A stretch of DNA of 41,280 nucleotides from Actinomycetota bacterium. Its GTDB lineage: Bacteria > Actinomycetota > Actinomycetes > Nanopelagicales > Nanopelagicaceae. The stretch covers positions 1 to 41,280 of the forward strand of contig VGBN01000008.1 of the NCBI GenBank assembly GCA_016870455.1, read 5' to 3'. The translations under genes and the position numbers were made by a program. The notes beneath the pieces were generated by a model. The model saw only the letters and a list, made by a program, of their open reading frames with translations. It was not told the origin of the DNA and ran no database searches. Positions 23,044-32,305 of the stretch are shown piece after piece; within the stretch, counting starts at the first letter, position 1; the number at the start of each line of letters is the position of its first letter.

Positions 23044-24411
23044 TTATGACAGCGGCCGTGGCGCTTGAGTTACATCTAGGCTTAGAAGATCTGCCTCATT
23101 TTCTCTGCGTAGTATCTCTCTACCCTGCCCAGCTTTGACGGCAATCACCGATGGTCGAGGCATATGGTTGTAATTACTAGCCATGCTCCTGCCATAAGCA
23201 CCTGTTGCAGGAATTGCCAACAAATCACCAGGTGCAATATCCGCCGGTAACTCAATCTCTGAAATCAATATATCCCCGCTTTCACAATGCTTACCAACAA
23301 CTCTGGAGCTAATTGATTTTTCAGAGGAGCTGCGATTGGCTAAGAATGCGCAGTAGTTTGCCTCGTAGAGCGCTGGTCTGATGTTATCGCTCATGCCACC
23401 ATCTACTGAGATATATCTTCGAGATAAACCATTTTCTAACTTAACTGATTTTGTTGTACCCACTTGATAGATGGTTGTGGTAGTTGGCCCAACTATTGCT
23501 CGGCCAGGTTCAATTGAAATTTTTGGGATTGCAAGTTTTGCTTTTTCACATTCAGACTTAATCACGGCAGCAATAGCTGGAATTACCTCGTTAGGTGAAA
23601 TTGCAGTTTCATTTTCTGTGTATGCAATTGCATATCCGCCACCGATATTTAATTCAGGCAATTCTTTACCATACTTGTCTCGGTAAGATGCTAAAACTGC
23701 TATTAATCTGGTGGCAGCTAACTGAAAGCTATCTACTTGAAATATTTGAGATCCAATATGACAGTGCACGCCCGCTAGATTTATCGAGCCTTCAGCCATG
23801 CATTTATCGATAGCAATCTGGGCATCCCCAGCAGCAATTGAGAATCCAAATTTCACATCCTCATGAGCAGTAGAGATAAATTGGTGGGTTTGAGTATCTA
23901 CGCCGGGAGTAAGACGCAAATAAACCTTTTGAACCTTGCCTTGATTTTTTGCAACTCTAGCAACTCGTGCTAACTCATCAAAGGAGTCAATCACAATTGT
24001 TCCTACTGAAGATTTGATTGCAAATTCAATTTCAGATTCAGATTTATTATTACCATGAAATTCAATGTCAGATGTTGGAAAATCTGCAGCTAAGGCAACT
24101 GCTAATTCTCCTTGAGTGCAAACATCTAGGCCCACCTTCAACTCTTTTAACCACTTTGCAACCTCAACGCAAATAAATGATTTTGCCGCATAATAAAGTT
24201 GCCCGCCTGCAAAGGATTTTTCAAGGGCTGCTTTCCAAGCTTTAGTTCTCAAATAAAAATCCTCTTCATCTAACACAAAAACAGGGGAGCCAAACTCTTT
24301 GACAATTTTTGAAGCTGAACACCCGGCTATAGATAACTCACCGCCATGTTGATTTTGATTAGAAAACTTAAGATTTGCCGAAAAAAGTGAGGTCGGATAA
24401 TTATCAGTCAT
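23044..24411 (-). CDS. lysA: Diaminopimelate decarboxylase
   Basis: YYAAKSFICVEVAKWL, GGYAIAYT, CESGDILISE motifs; between argS and hom. Confidence 0.95.
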   Translation of the reverse strand: MTDNYPTSLFSANLKFSNQNQHGGELSIAGCSASKIVKEFGSPVFVLDEEDFYLRTKAWKAALEKSFAGGQLYYAAKSFICVEVAKWLKELKVGLDVCTQGELAVALAADFPTSDIEFHGNNKSESEIEFAIKSSVGTIVIDSFDELARVARVAKNQGKVQKVYLRLTPGVDTQTHQFISTAHEDVKFGFSIAAGDAQIAIDKCMAEGSINLAGVHCHIGSQIFQVDSFQLAATRLIAVLASYRDKYGKELPELNIGGGYAIAYTENETAISPNEVIPAIAAVIKSECEKAKLAIPKISIEPGRAIVGPTTTTIYQVGTTKSVKLENGLSRRYISVDGGMSDNIRPALYEANYCAFLANRSSSEKSISSRVVGKHCESGDILISEIELPADIAPGDLLAIPATGAYGRSMASNYNHMPRPSVIAVKAGQGREILRRENEADLLSLDVTQAPRPLS

Positions 24412-26093
24412 TACATTCTCTCCGGTGCAGTAACACCAAGTAAATCTAAGCCATTTCTAATTACTGTGGCAGTAGCTAGAGCCAAAGTTGCACGAGCAGA
24501 ATTTAACTCAGTTGGCTTTTCTTCACCAATTGGTAAAACTCTGCAATCATTATAAAAACGATGGAATTGTGCCGCTAGCTCTTCAATAAACCTGGCCACG
24601 CGATGTGGTTGTCTCATTTGTGCCGCTGATGAAACAATCTTTGGGAACTGTGCCAATAATCCAATCAACTCGCGCTCTTGCTGGTGCACTAACAACTCTG
24701 GATTGTATGAGCTCAATCCATACTCAATGCCAAAATCTTTAGCATTTCTTAACACCGCACAAATTCTTGCATGTGCATATTGCACATAATAAACAGGATT
24801 ATCGTTGGTATTTTTCTTAAGTAAATCAACATCCATCACCATGGGAGTATCTGTTGGATACCGAATCAACGTGTATCTAGCCGCATCGATTCCAACTTTT
24901 TCTACTAACTCTTCTAATGTAATTATGGTGCCGGCTCGTTTTGAAAGTTTTAACTCCTCGCCACCTTCAATGATCTTTACCATTTGGCCAATCAAAGCTT
25001 CAATATCTTTGTTCATATCATCACCAGCGCAAGCCGCTATTGCTTTAATCCTGCCAACATATCCGTGGTGATCTGCACCCAACATGTATATGCATAAATT
25101 AAATCCGCGCTCTCGCTTGCTTATGTAGTAAGCAGAATCAGATGCAAAGTAAGCAAAAGATCCATCTGACTTAATCATTACTCGATCTTTATCATCGCCA
25201 AAATCGGTAGTTCTTAACCAAACTGCGCCATCTTGTTCATATACATGCCCATTAGCTTTTAACTTATCTAAAGTGTGATTGAAAAAATTATTTTCATACA
25301 AGCTTCGCTCCGAAAACCAAGTATCAAAATGAGTTCCAAAGTTATCTAACACCTTTCGTTGCTGATCAAGTTGCAATTTATAACCAGCCTCTCGAAATGC
25401 CACTTCTGATTGATCTTTTGGTAGTTTGAGATACTCTGGATTTGATTTAGATATCTCCTTAGCTAAATCAACTATGTATTCCCCGTGATAGCCATTCTCT
25501 GGCCGATCCTCGCCCATTGCCGCTGCTCTAATTGATTGACCGAACAAGTCCATTTGGTTACCACGATCATTTATATAAAACTCCCGACTTACCTGCGCAC
25601 CCGCTGCTGCTAACACTCGGCCAAGTGAGTCGCCAACTGCAGCCCACCTGGTATGGCCTAGATGAATTGGTCCAGTTGGATTAGCGCTGACAAACTCAAG
25701 ATTTATCCTCTTTCCCTCAAGCAATGAAGTATTTCCATATTTTTTTCCAGCGGTTAATATTTCAATCACCACACTACCCTGGCTGGCACTTTCTAAAGTT
25801 ATGTTTATAAAACCTGGGCCGGCGATCTCAACTTTTTTGATACCAGCTTCAAGTAGCAACCTACCGGTAAGTGTTTTTACAATCGCCTCTGCAATCACCC
25901 TTGGTGGTTGATTTGCAACTTTGGCTAAACTCAATGCAACCGAGGTCGCGTAATCTCCATGGTCACGATTTTTTGGTCGATCCATTGTAATTTTCTCTGG
26001 TAACTGGCAGTTAATTACACCTGCATCTTTGACTGACACCAGTGCGCTTAAAATCGCCTTTGCAACCTTACTTTGCACTGAATCTGCACTCAT
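24411..26093 (-). CDS. argS: Arginyl-tRNA synthetase
   Basis: FVSANPTGPIHLGHTRWAAVGDSLGRVLAA (HIGH-type) and KMSKS-region LSKRAGTIITL; 560 aa. Confidence 0.96.
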   Translation of the reverse strand: MSADSVQSKVAKAILSALVSVKDAGVINCQLPEKITMDRPKNRDHGDYATSVALSLAKVANQPPRVIAEAIVKTLTGRLLLEAGIKKVEIAGPGFINITLESASQGSVVIEILTAGKKYGNTSLLEGKRINLEFVSANPTGPIHLGHTRWAAVGDSLGRVLAAAGAQVSREFYINDRGNQMDLFGQSIRAAAMGEDRPENGYHGEYIVDLAKEISKSNPEYLKLPKDQSEVAFREAGYKLQLDQQRKVLDNFGTHFDTWFSERSLYENNFFNHTLDKLKANGHVYEQDGAVWLRTTDFGDDKDRVMIKSDGSFAYFASDSAYYISKRERGFNLCIYMLGADHHGYVGRIKAIAACAGDDMNKDIEALIGQMVKIIEGGEELKLSKRAGTIITLEELVEKVGIDAARYTLIRYPTDTPMVMDVDLLKKNTNDNPVYYVQYAHARICAVLRNAKDFGIEYGLSSYNPELLVHQQERELIGLLAQFPKIVSSAAQMRQPHRVARFIEELAAQFHRFYNDCRVLPIGEEKPTELNSARATLALATATVIRNGLDLLGVTAPERM

Positions 26094-26190
26094 TTGAGCA
26101 AGGCTACCCGCTTACCCTTACTAAAGGTCGATGGGTTTTGGTGATGCCGCCAGATACACCGTAATCTTTCCCCCTCACTCAAGTAAAAAA

Positions 26191-26272
26191 GCGGGAGTGG
26201 TGAAATGGCAGACACGCAGGTCTTAGGAACCTGTGCTTCGGCGTGTGGGTTCAAGTCCCACCTCCCGCACCA
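26191..26272 (+). tRNA. tRNA-Leu (anticodon UAG), CCA encoded
   Basis: GCGGGAG/CTCCCGC acceptor stem, CAGGT-CTTAGGA-ACCTG anticodon arm, variable arm TGCTTCGGCG, GTGGG-TTCAAGT-CCCAC T-arm, ACCA 3' end. Confidence 0.96.
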
Positions 26273-26308
26273 GTTGTAAATAATTTGTAGTTAAGGGAGG
26301 CTTGGCGC

Positions 26309-27103
26309 ATGGCCGAAAAGAATTTTCTAAGTTGGGTGGGCTTCAAAGGCGAGGATGAGCGTAAGCCTGCGCCAACTCAAAATGCATTAGATCGAATCCG
26401 CGAACTTGAGAACCAATTAAATGATTTGCGTTCTCGTCGGGACATTACTGGATTAAGTCGAGAAGAGTTTGAAATCTTGGCTACAGAAACAGCCATGACC
26501 ATGATTAAGTCGGCGCAACAACGCGAGGCAAAAGCTAATTCTGCGGCTCAAAGAATTATTAGTGAAACCAATCGAAGCTCAAAAGAAAAACTTGAAGCCG
26601 CTGAAACAAAAGCAAAAAGCATTTTAAGTTCTGCTGAATCCCGGGGTAGAAAATACATCTCAGCTGCTGAGGATGATGCCGCAGATTTAATCCTTACTGC
26701 TGAAAGCGAGGCTGATAAGCTGCTCAATCAATCAGCTAGGGATGCAGCGCAGTTAACCGCCGCCGCAAAGCGGGATGCGCAGAAATTAATCTCCGATGCA
26801 GCCAAAAACATTGTGGATTATCGAACCTGGTTATCTTCAGCAATCTCTGAGGCAGAACGGCTTCATCGCGCACAGAATGCCTCACTTAAAGCTGCTGAAA
26901 ATGCAATTACAGAGTCTCGACAAAAACTTAATCATGCTTTCGATCGACTCTCCCAGCTTCAAGGAGACATAAATGCAAATTTAGATTCCGATAATAAGCC
27001 TGCTGGAAAAGTTTTCGTCCCTGGTGCTGGTAAGAAAGCTGCTCAAGCTGCTGCTAGAAAGCAACGAGCAGCAAATAACAAAAATAAAAAGAAGTCTAAG
27101 TAA
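26309..27103 (+). CDS. Hypothetical coiled-coil protein with tandem 11-residue (hendecad) repeats and basic C-terminus
   Basis: 264 aa Ala/Glu/Lys-rich helical protein; GGGAGG ribosome-binding site upstream; repeat block at residues ~90-166; C-terminal KKAAQAAARKQRAANNKNKKKSK. Confidence 0.75.
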   Translation: MAEKNFLSWVGFKGEDERKPAPTQNALDRIRELENQLNDLRSRRDITGLSREEFEILATETAMTMIKSAQQREAKANSAAQRIISETNRSSKEKLEAAETKAKSILSSAESRGRKYISAAEDDAADLILTAESEADKLLNQSARDAAQLTAAAKRDAQKLISDAAKNIVDYRTWLSSAISEAERLHRAQNASLKAAENAITESRQKLNHAFDRLSQLQGDINANLDSDNKPAGKVFVPGAGKKAAQAAARKQRAANNKNKKKSK

Positions 27104-27153
27104 TACTAATAGAGATTAACAATGCTTAACTTGCTTAGCATTGGATATTTACA

Positions 27154-28926
27154 ATGAATTCTAAAAGTATAGATAGCACTAGACATATATCTTCAATTGA
27201 TGGATTGCGTGCAATTGCTGTTACAGCTGTTGTTTTATATCACCTTGGTATCTCTTGGATACCTGGTGGCTTCTTAGGAGTTGATTTATTTTTTGTAATC
27301 TCTGGATATGTAATTACTAGATTAATTCTTGACTCGATAAATCAATCTAGCGCCTTAGATTTGCGCGCATTTTATGCAGCTCGTATTCGAAGAATTTACC
27401 CAGGTCTAATTTTTATGGTGGTTTGCACAATTATATTTATCGGGGTATGGGCACCGGAGGCTATAAAAAGATTTTTATCAGACCTGCCATATGTCTTGAC
27501 TGGAACTATAAATTGGCTTTTGGTTGCGCGCAATCAAGACTACTTTGAAACTGTCGGCAGGCCTCCGCTGCTGCAACACACCTGGTCTCTTGCAGTTGAG
27601 CTTCAATACTACTTAGTTTGGCCAATTATCTTGCTCGGAGTTTTAAAGTATTTTGGAAAGAGAAATATTGCTCGTATCGCTCTGATAATAGCAATGATTT
27701 CAGGAACAACCTTATTTTTTATTTCCCTTCAACTTGATCAAGCAAACGCCAAACAGATTAGCCATATCTACTTCGGAACCGATACTCACTCACTTGGATT
27801 ATTTTTAGGCTCAGCTTTAGCTGTTTCTTGGATTCCACAAAACCTAAGCGCCAATATTGAAAAACGCGCGCAAGATGTAATTGATGCGATTGGCGTGATA
27901 GGCCTCCTTGGTTTAATTTCAGTTTTTTTATTTATCGATCAATCAAATGCAAACTTGTATCGAATCGCATTTCCACTTGCTGGAATTTTTGGTTGCTTAG
28001 TAATTATTTCTCTAGTGCACCCAGCATCTAGATTTGCGCCCATCATTAGCAGCGCACCATTTCGATGGGTTGGCCAACGCAGCTACGGTATCTACATTTG
28101 GCACTGGGTTATCTTTCAAGTTACAAGACCATCTGTTGATCTATCTGGAGAAACTTGGGCCCTTTATTTAGCTCGAGTGTTATTAGTTCTAGCTCTAGCA
28201 GACATTTCACTTCGTTGGGTAGAAATTCCATTCCGACAAGGATTAGTACAAAACTGGTTTCGTGGCATGAAGTACCGTTCAGCCAAGGTGAGATTACGCC
28301 AGCAGTTATCTGTAATTTTTTCAGTAATTATCACCTTAGTTATTACCTCATCAATCTCCGTGCAGGCAATTACTAAATCAGATCAAATTGCTAAAGAACT
28401 GATCGCACAAACAGCTGAGCCTTCAACGCCACTCCCCGCTGAAGATTTGGCTAGTACAACTGGACTTTGGGTAACTGGTGACAGCGTGATTTTAGGAATT
28501 AGGAGTAAATTAGAGGCCAAGCAACATGTTTCACTGGTAAATGCCCGAGTTGGCAGACAAGCACCTGAGTTACTTGCCGTAATGCGAGTTGACCAAACAT
28601 CTGTGCCGCAATCCCCAGTGGTCTTTAACCTTGGAAACAATAATGCTTTATCTGAACCAACTGTTATTGAGATATTTGAAACTCTTAAGAATCAACCCCA
28701 AATAATTGTAGTAAACACGGCAGTACCTAGATCTTGGAAAGATTCCAATAACGCAATCATCGCCTCCGTTGCTGCAAAGTATTCAAATGTTACAGTTTTA
28801 GATTGGGATAAAATTTCTAAAGGTAGGCCTGAGTTGTTTGCTCCCGACGGAGTTCATTTAAGTCCGACTGGATCAGATGTGTATGTTGATTTAGTTGTTA
28901 GTGCTTTAACAAAAACTAAAGCATAA
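27154..28926 (+). CDS. Acyltransferase-3 membrane protein with C-terminal SGNH hydrolase-like domain (OatA-like)
   Basis: IDGLRAIAVTAVVLYHLGISWIPGGFLGVDLFFVISGYVIT; AARIRRIYPG; C-terminal SGNH landmarks WVTGDSV, FNLGNNNA, DGVHLSPTG. Confidence 0.9.
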   Translation: MNSKSIDSTRHISSIDGLRAIAVTAVVLYHLGISWIPGGFLGVDLFFVISGYVITRLILDSINQSSALDLRAFYAARIRRIYPGLIFMVVCTIIFIGVWAPEAIKRFLSDLPYVLTGTINWLLVARNQDYFETVGRPPLLQHTWSLAVELQYYLVWPIILLGVLKYFGKRNIARIALIIAMISGTTLFFISLQLDQANAKQISHIYFGTDTHSLGLFLGSALAVSWIPQNLSANIEKRAQDVIDAIGVIGLLGLISVFLFIDQSNANLYRIAFPLAGIFGCLVIISLVHPASRFAPIISSAPFRWVGQRSYGIYIWHWVIFQVTRPSVDLSGETWALYLARVLLVLALADISLRWVEIPFRQGLVQNWFRGMKYRSAKVRLRQQLSVIFSVIITLVITSSISVQAITKSDQIAKELIAQTAEPSTPLPAEDLASTTGLWVTGDSVILGIRSKLEAKQHVSLVNARVGRQAPELLAVMRVDQTSVPQSPVVFNLGNNNALSEPTVIEIFETLKNQPQIIVVNTAVPRSWKDSNNAIIASVAAKYSNVTVLDWDKISKGRPELFAPDGVHLSPTGSDVYVDLVVSALTKTKA

Positions 28927-28957
28927 AAAAGTGGCCCTTAATTTCTTAAGGGCCACT
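28924..28957 (-). terminator. Strong intrinsic terminator between convergent genes (best T-run on minus strand)
   Basis: AGTGGCCCTTAA-TTTC-TTAAGGGCCACT perfect 12-bp stem (28930-28957); minus strand continues TTTTTT. Confidence 0.9.
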
Positions 28958-28974
28958 AGATTATTTAAAGTTGA

Positions 28975-29694
28975 TTATGACCAGCTACCTGGTAATCCGT
29001 GAATCTTTCCTTCTGCAACTACACCATCTGAATAAACAGTTGAAACTTTCACTTGAGCCCAACCACTCTCATCATTCTTAGTGATTTGTTGCTTAAATTG
29101 TGTGGCAGGAACTGTTGCTACTAATCGCCACTCACCCACACCATTTGTGCGAAGCTCAATGTTGTAACCTGTAATTCCTTCTGAGGCAGCAGGTGCTTTC
29201 CAATTAACCGTTGCACCAGTTGCGTTATAAATGGAGACAATTCCAACAGGTGGCTCATGAGCTGCTAATGGCGCAGTAGTTGGCTCTGTTGTTGGTTCTA
29301 CACTCTCAGATGCGGCAGGTGTTGGCGTTACTGTGGTGGATTCTGAATCTGAACCACGAGATATAACTGCAATTGCCAAAATTAAAATACCCAAAACAAC
29401 TGCAATCACAATTCCCTTATTTGAACTTGAATCGCCACTCTTAACTGCTTTTGAGGAGTAAGAAGCAGAGGTTGTTGACTTAGGAGTAGTTGAAATAGTT
29501 GATACTGAAGATCTACCTGACCCACTTACCGGTACAGATGGAACTGAGTATCTTGAGGATGACTTAGTTTTGCGCTTAGCACTTCTCTTTGCGCTTCGCT
29601 TAGCAGTCGAGCGTTTGGCGACTCGCTTAACGCTTCGCTTTGCCGAACTCTTTTTTGCAGCAGATTTTTTTGCTGCCTTTTTCTTTGCGGCCAC
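28975..29694 (-). CDS. Hypothetical protein: histone H1-like Lys/Arg/Ala/Ser N-terminal tail, single TM helix, Thr/Pro linker, fibronectin type III-like domain
   Basis: MAAKKKAAKKSAAKKSSAKRSVKRVAKRSTAKRSAKRSAKRKTK..., TM IVIAVVLGILILAIAVIS, then FN3-like PPVGIVSIYNATGATVNWKAPAASEGITGYNIELRTNG. Confidence 0.75.
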   Translation of the reverse strand: MAAKKKAAKKSAAKKSSAKRSVKRVAKRSTAKRSAKRSAKRKTKSSSRYSVPSVPVSGSGRSSVSTISTTPKSTTSASYSSKAVKSGDSSSNKGIVIAVVLGILILAIAVISRGSDSESTTVTPTPAASESVEPTTEPTTAPLAAHEPPVGIVSIYNATGATVNWKAPAASEGITGYNIELRTNGVGEWRLVATVPATQFKQQITKNDESGWAQVKVSTVYSDGVVAEGKIHGLPGSWS

Positions 29695-29805
29695 TTAAAA
29701 CTCCTTAGACTTATAGGCTAGTTAAATCACACCTACTAGCACATTGAAAATTGATCGAATCCTTAGGGGAGGATGTGATAAGGATACATCACAAAATTAA
29801 GTGTC

Positions 29806-29828
29806 AGCAGACCGAGTCGGTACCTGCT
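29806..29828 (-). terminator. Weak terminator-like hairpin at the 3' end of rdgB
   Basis: AGCAG-ACCG-AGT-CGGT-(AC bulge)-CTGCT hairpin overlapping the stop codon region; only a short T-rich tail on the minus strand. Confidence 0.3.
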
Positions 29829-30453
29829 ACAAATGTGATTTTATAAAAGGCAAAATTGCTCGCACGGCGATACCACGGTGGCTAATCTCATCCTTCACCC
29901 CTGCTGGAAGTTGTGCTAAAGATTTATCAAAGCCAGTTGGCTTAAAGATTGGGTCATAACCAAAACCACCATCACCAACTGGCTCCAGAAGTACCTCACC
30001 CTTGAGCACACCTAACTCCTCTTTCTCTATTACTTGGGCGTAGTTACGGCTATCGCAGTAGGCAACCACTGCTTTAAAGCTGGCACTGCGATCTGATACT
30101 GGAGTGTTTTCCAATTGGATCAAAACTTTTTTAATATTGGCTAAATCCCGTTCTTTGCTGCTTTCACCCTGATAGTTAGCCCACCTAGCAGAAAATACCC
30201 CTGGATCACCATTTAATGCGTCGATAAACAAGCCACTGTCATCGGCAAGTGCGGGCAGCTTTGTGAAGTTAGCAATTGCCTGCGCCTTCAACCGAGCATT
30301 TTCACTTAGCGTCGTTCCACTTTCGGCAACCTCTGGCATATCTGGAAACTCATTTAATCCCAAAACCTGTATTGAGTTTGAGACTTGCCCTAAAAGCCGC
30401 TCAAACTCGACGATTTTGCCAATATTTTTTGTTGCTAAAACTATCTTAAGCAT
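29827..30453 (-). CDS. rdgB: XTP/dITP pyrophosphatase (RdgB/HAM1 family)
   Basis: LATKNIGKIVEFERLL N-terminus, ALADDSGLFIDALNGDPGVFSARWA, GDGGFGYDPIF, SHRGIAVRA. Confidence 0.95.
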   Translation of the reverse strand: MLKIVLATKNIGKIVEFERLLGQVSNSIQVLGLNEFPDMPEVAESGTTLSENARLKAQAIANFTKLPALADDSGLFIDALNGDPGVFSARWANYQGESSKERDLANIKKVLIQLENTPVSDRSASFKAVVAYCDSRNYAQVIEKEELGVLKGEVLLEPVGDGGFGYDPIFKPTGFDKSLAQLPAGVKDEISHRGIAVRAILPFIKSHL

Positions 30454-30464
30454 CTAGCGTGGTG

Positions 30465-31190
30465 TTATATAGCCAATGCAGCAATTTGTAATTTAGTTAA
30501 CTCAGCACATCCAGCAGCACCTAGATCTAATAATTGGTTAAGTAGCAACCGATCAAAGGGTTTACCTTCAGCAGTGCCTTGTACTTCAATAAAATTGCCA
30601 TCGCCTGTGCAGACAATATTCATATCTGTTTGAGCACTTACATCCTCCTCATAACACAGATCTAATACCGGGCTACCACCTACGATTCCTACAGAGACAG
30701 CTGCGACAGATTGAGTAAGTGGCTTACTTCCAACAATGATATGACCTTTATTTTGCGCCCAAGTGATCGCATCAGATAGTGCTACATATGCGCCAGTTAT
30801 TGCTGCCGTTCTGGTCCCTCCATCTGCCTGTAACACATCACAATCAATCACAATGGTGTTCTCACCAAGGGCTTTCATATCAACAATGCCCCGTAATGAT
30901 CTGCCAACTAAACGAGATATCTCTTGGGTTCTACCACCTAACTTTCCTTTTACACTCTCTCGATCTGATCTGGTATGAGTTGATCTTGGCAACATCGCAT
31001 ACTCACTTGTCACCCAACCCTCACCCTTACCTACCAGCCACCTTGGAACCCCTGGGGTAAAGGAGGCAACACACAAAACTCTGGTATTTCCAAACTCAAC
31101 TAACACCGATCCCTCAGCATTATTAAGCCAGTTACGGGTAAATTTAATAGGACGCAACTGATCATTTGCTCTGCCATCTACTCGACTCAC
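30465..31190 (-). CDS. rph: Ribonuclease PH
   Basis: [57 protein letters not shown]. Confidence 0.97.
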   Translation of the reverse strand: MSRVDGRANDQLRPIKFTRNWLNNAEGSVLVEFGNTRVLCVASFTPGVPRWLVGKGEGWVTSEYAMLPRSTHTRSDRESVKGKLGGRTQEISRLVGRSLRGIVDMKALGENTIVIDCDVLQADGGTRTAAITGAYVALSDAITWAQNKGHIIVGSKPLTQSVAAVSVGIVGGSPVLDLCYEEDVSAQTDMNIVCTGDGNFIEVQGTAEGKPFDRLLLNQLLDLGAAGCAELTKLQIAALAI

Positions 31191-31230
31191 AGTTGCTCTC
31201 CTTTAGATAAGGTAAAAAATTGGTAAATAG

Positions 31231-32043
31231 TTAAATCTTGGTGCTTACAGTTAAAACCTCAGGCCCAAGAAATCTTCTTGCCAAAGCAGCAAACTTATCT
31301 GGATCTCCAGTTGCCACAAATCGATGGTTTATCTTATTTGGTTGATCATTAAGTAGATTAGCTTCAATAAGTGTGCGATACAAATCTTTAGCCGTCTCCT
31401 CCGCGCTTGAAACTAGGGTTACATTGTTACCCATTACATAAGAGATCACACCTGTGAGTAGGGGATAGTGAGTGCATCCTAGAACCAAGGTATCGATATC
31501 TGCACTCTTCATAACTTCCAAATAATCTTGAGCCACCCTAGTGATCTCATCCCCTGATGTTTTTCCGCTTTCTACATACTCGACAAATAGTGGGCAGGCT
31601 TTTGAAGTGATACTCAATTTAGGTGCTGCGGCAAAGGCATCCAGGTAAGCCTTTGAATCAATTGTGGCGTTTGTACCAATCACACCAACTTTGCCGCTTC
31701 TTGTTGCCGAAACCGCTCTTCTAACCGCAGGTTGAATAACCTCTACAACTGGAATCTGATATCGCTCTCTAGCATCTCGTAACATCGCAGCACTAGCGGT
31801 GTTACATGCGATCACTATTGCCTTAACTCCAGCGGCTACTAATTTACCCATAATCTCTAGCGCATACTCTCGAACCTGAGCTAATGGGCGAGTGCCATAG
31901 GGACCATGCGCAGTATCACCCAGGTAGAGAATTGATTCATCAGGAAGTTGATCAATTATTGCTCGAGCTACAGTTAAGCCACCTACCCCCGAATCAAAGA
32001 TTCCAATCGGAGCGCTCTTTTCTGGTCTGTGGGGGGTTGCCAT
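31231..32043 (-). CDS. murI: Glutamate racemase
   Basis: [37 protein letters not shown]. Confidence 0.97.
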   Translation of the reverse strand: MATPHRPEKSAPIGIFDSGVGGLTVARAIIDQLPDESILYLGDTAHGPYGTRPLAQVREYALEIMGKLVAAGVKAIVIACNTASAAMLRDARERYQIPVVEVIQPAVRRAVSATRSGKVGVIGTNATIDSKAYLDAFAAAPKLSITSKACPLFVEYVESGKTSGDEITRVAQDYLEVMKSADIDTLVLGCTHYPLLTGVISYVMGNNVTLVSSAEETAKDLYRTLIEANLLNDQPNKINHRFVATGDPDKFAALARRFLGPEVLTVSTKI

Positions 32044-32219
32044 TTGTGTAAGTCTAAATGGCGCTACCTGATATCCCTTTAACCCTTAGATCCTTAAGGA
32101 ATGTCCGATTTGCACCTATTTACCTTGGATTAATCTTAAGAATTTAGGTGAAATAGGAGTCAATCTACTTGATGAACTGGCGGGTAGGTAGCACCCTTTA
32201 TCCAAGCAATCTGTCATAG

Positions 32220-32272
32220 CTTTCATATGGGGTTATGAAAGGTTGCCTGCTTATATCCAAAAGGATATGAGC
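32220..32272 (+). promoter_or_regulatory. Two hairpins in the rhodopsin leader
   Basis: CTTTCATA-TGGGGT-TATGAAAG (32220-32241, 8 bp) and GCTTATATCC-AAAA-GGATATGAGC (32249-32272, 10 bp including one G-U). Confidence 0.6.
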
Positions 32273-32305
32273 AAACTAAATGCCTATGGAGGCTTATTTA
32301 GATGA
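32267..32305 (+). CDS. Putative 12-codon leader ORF (MSKLNAYGGLFR) overlapping the rhodopsin start by ATGA
   Basis: ATG AGC AAA CTA AAT GCC TAT GGA GGC TTA TTT AGA TGA; stop TGA at 32303-32305 overlaps rhodopsin ATG at 32302-32304. Confidence 0.3.
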   Translation: MSKLNAYGGLFR

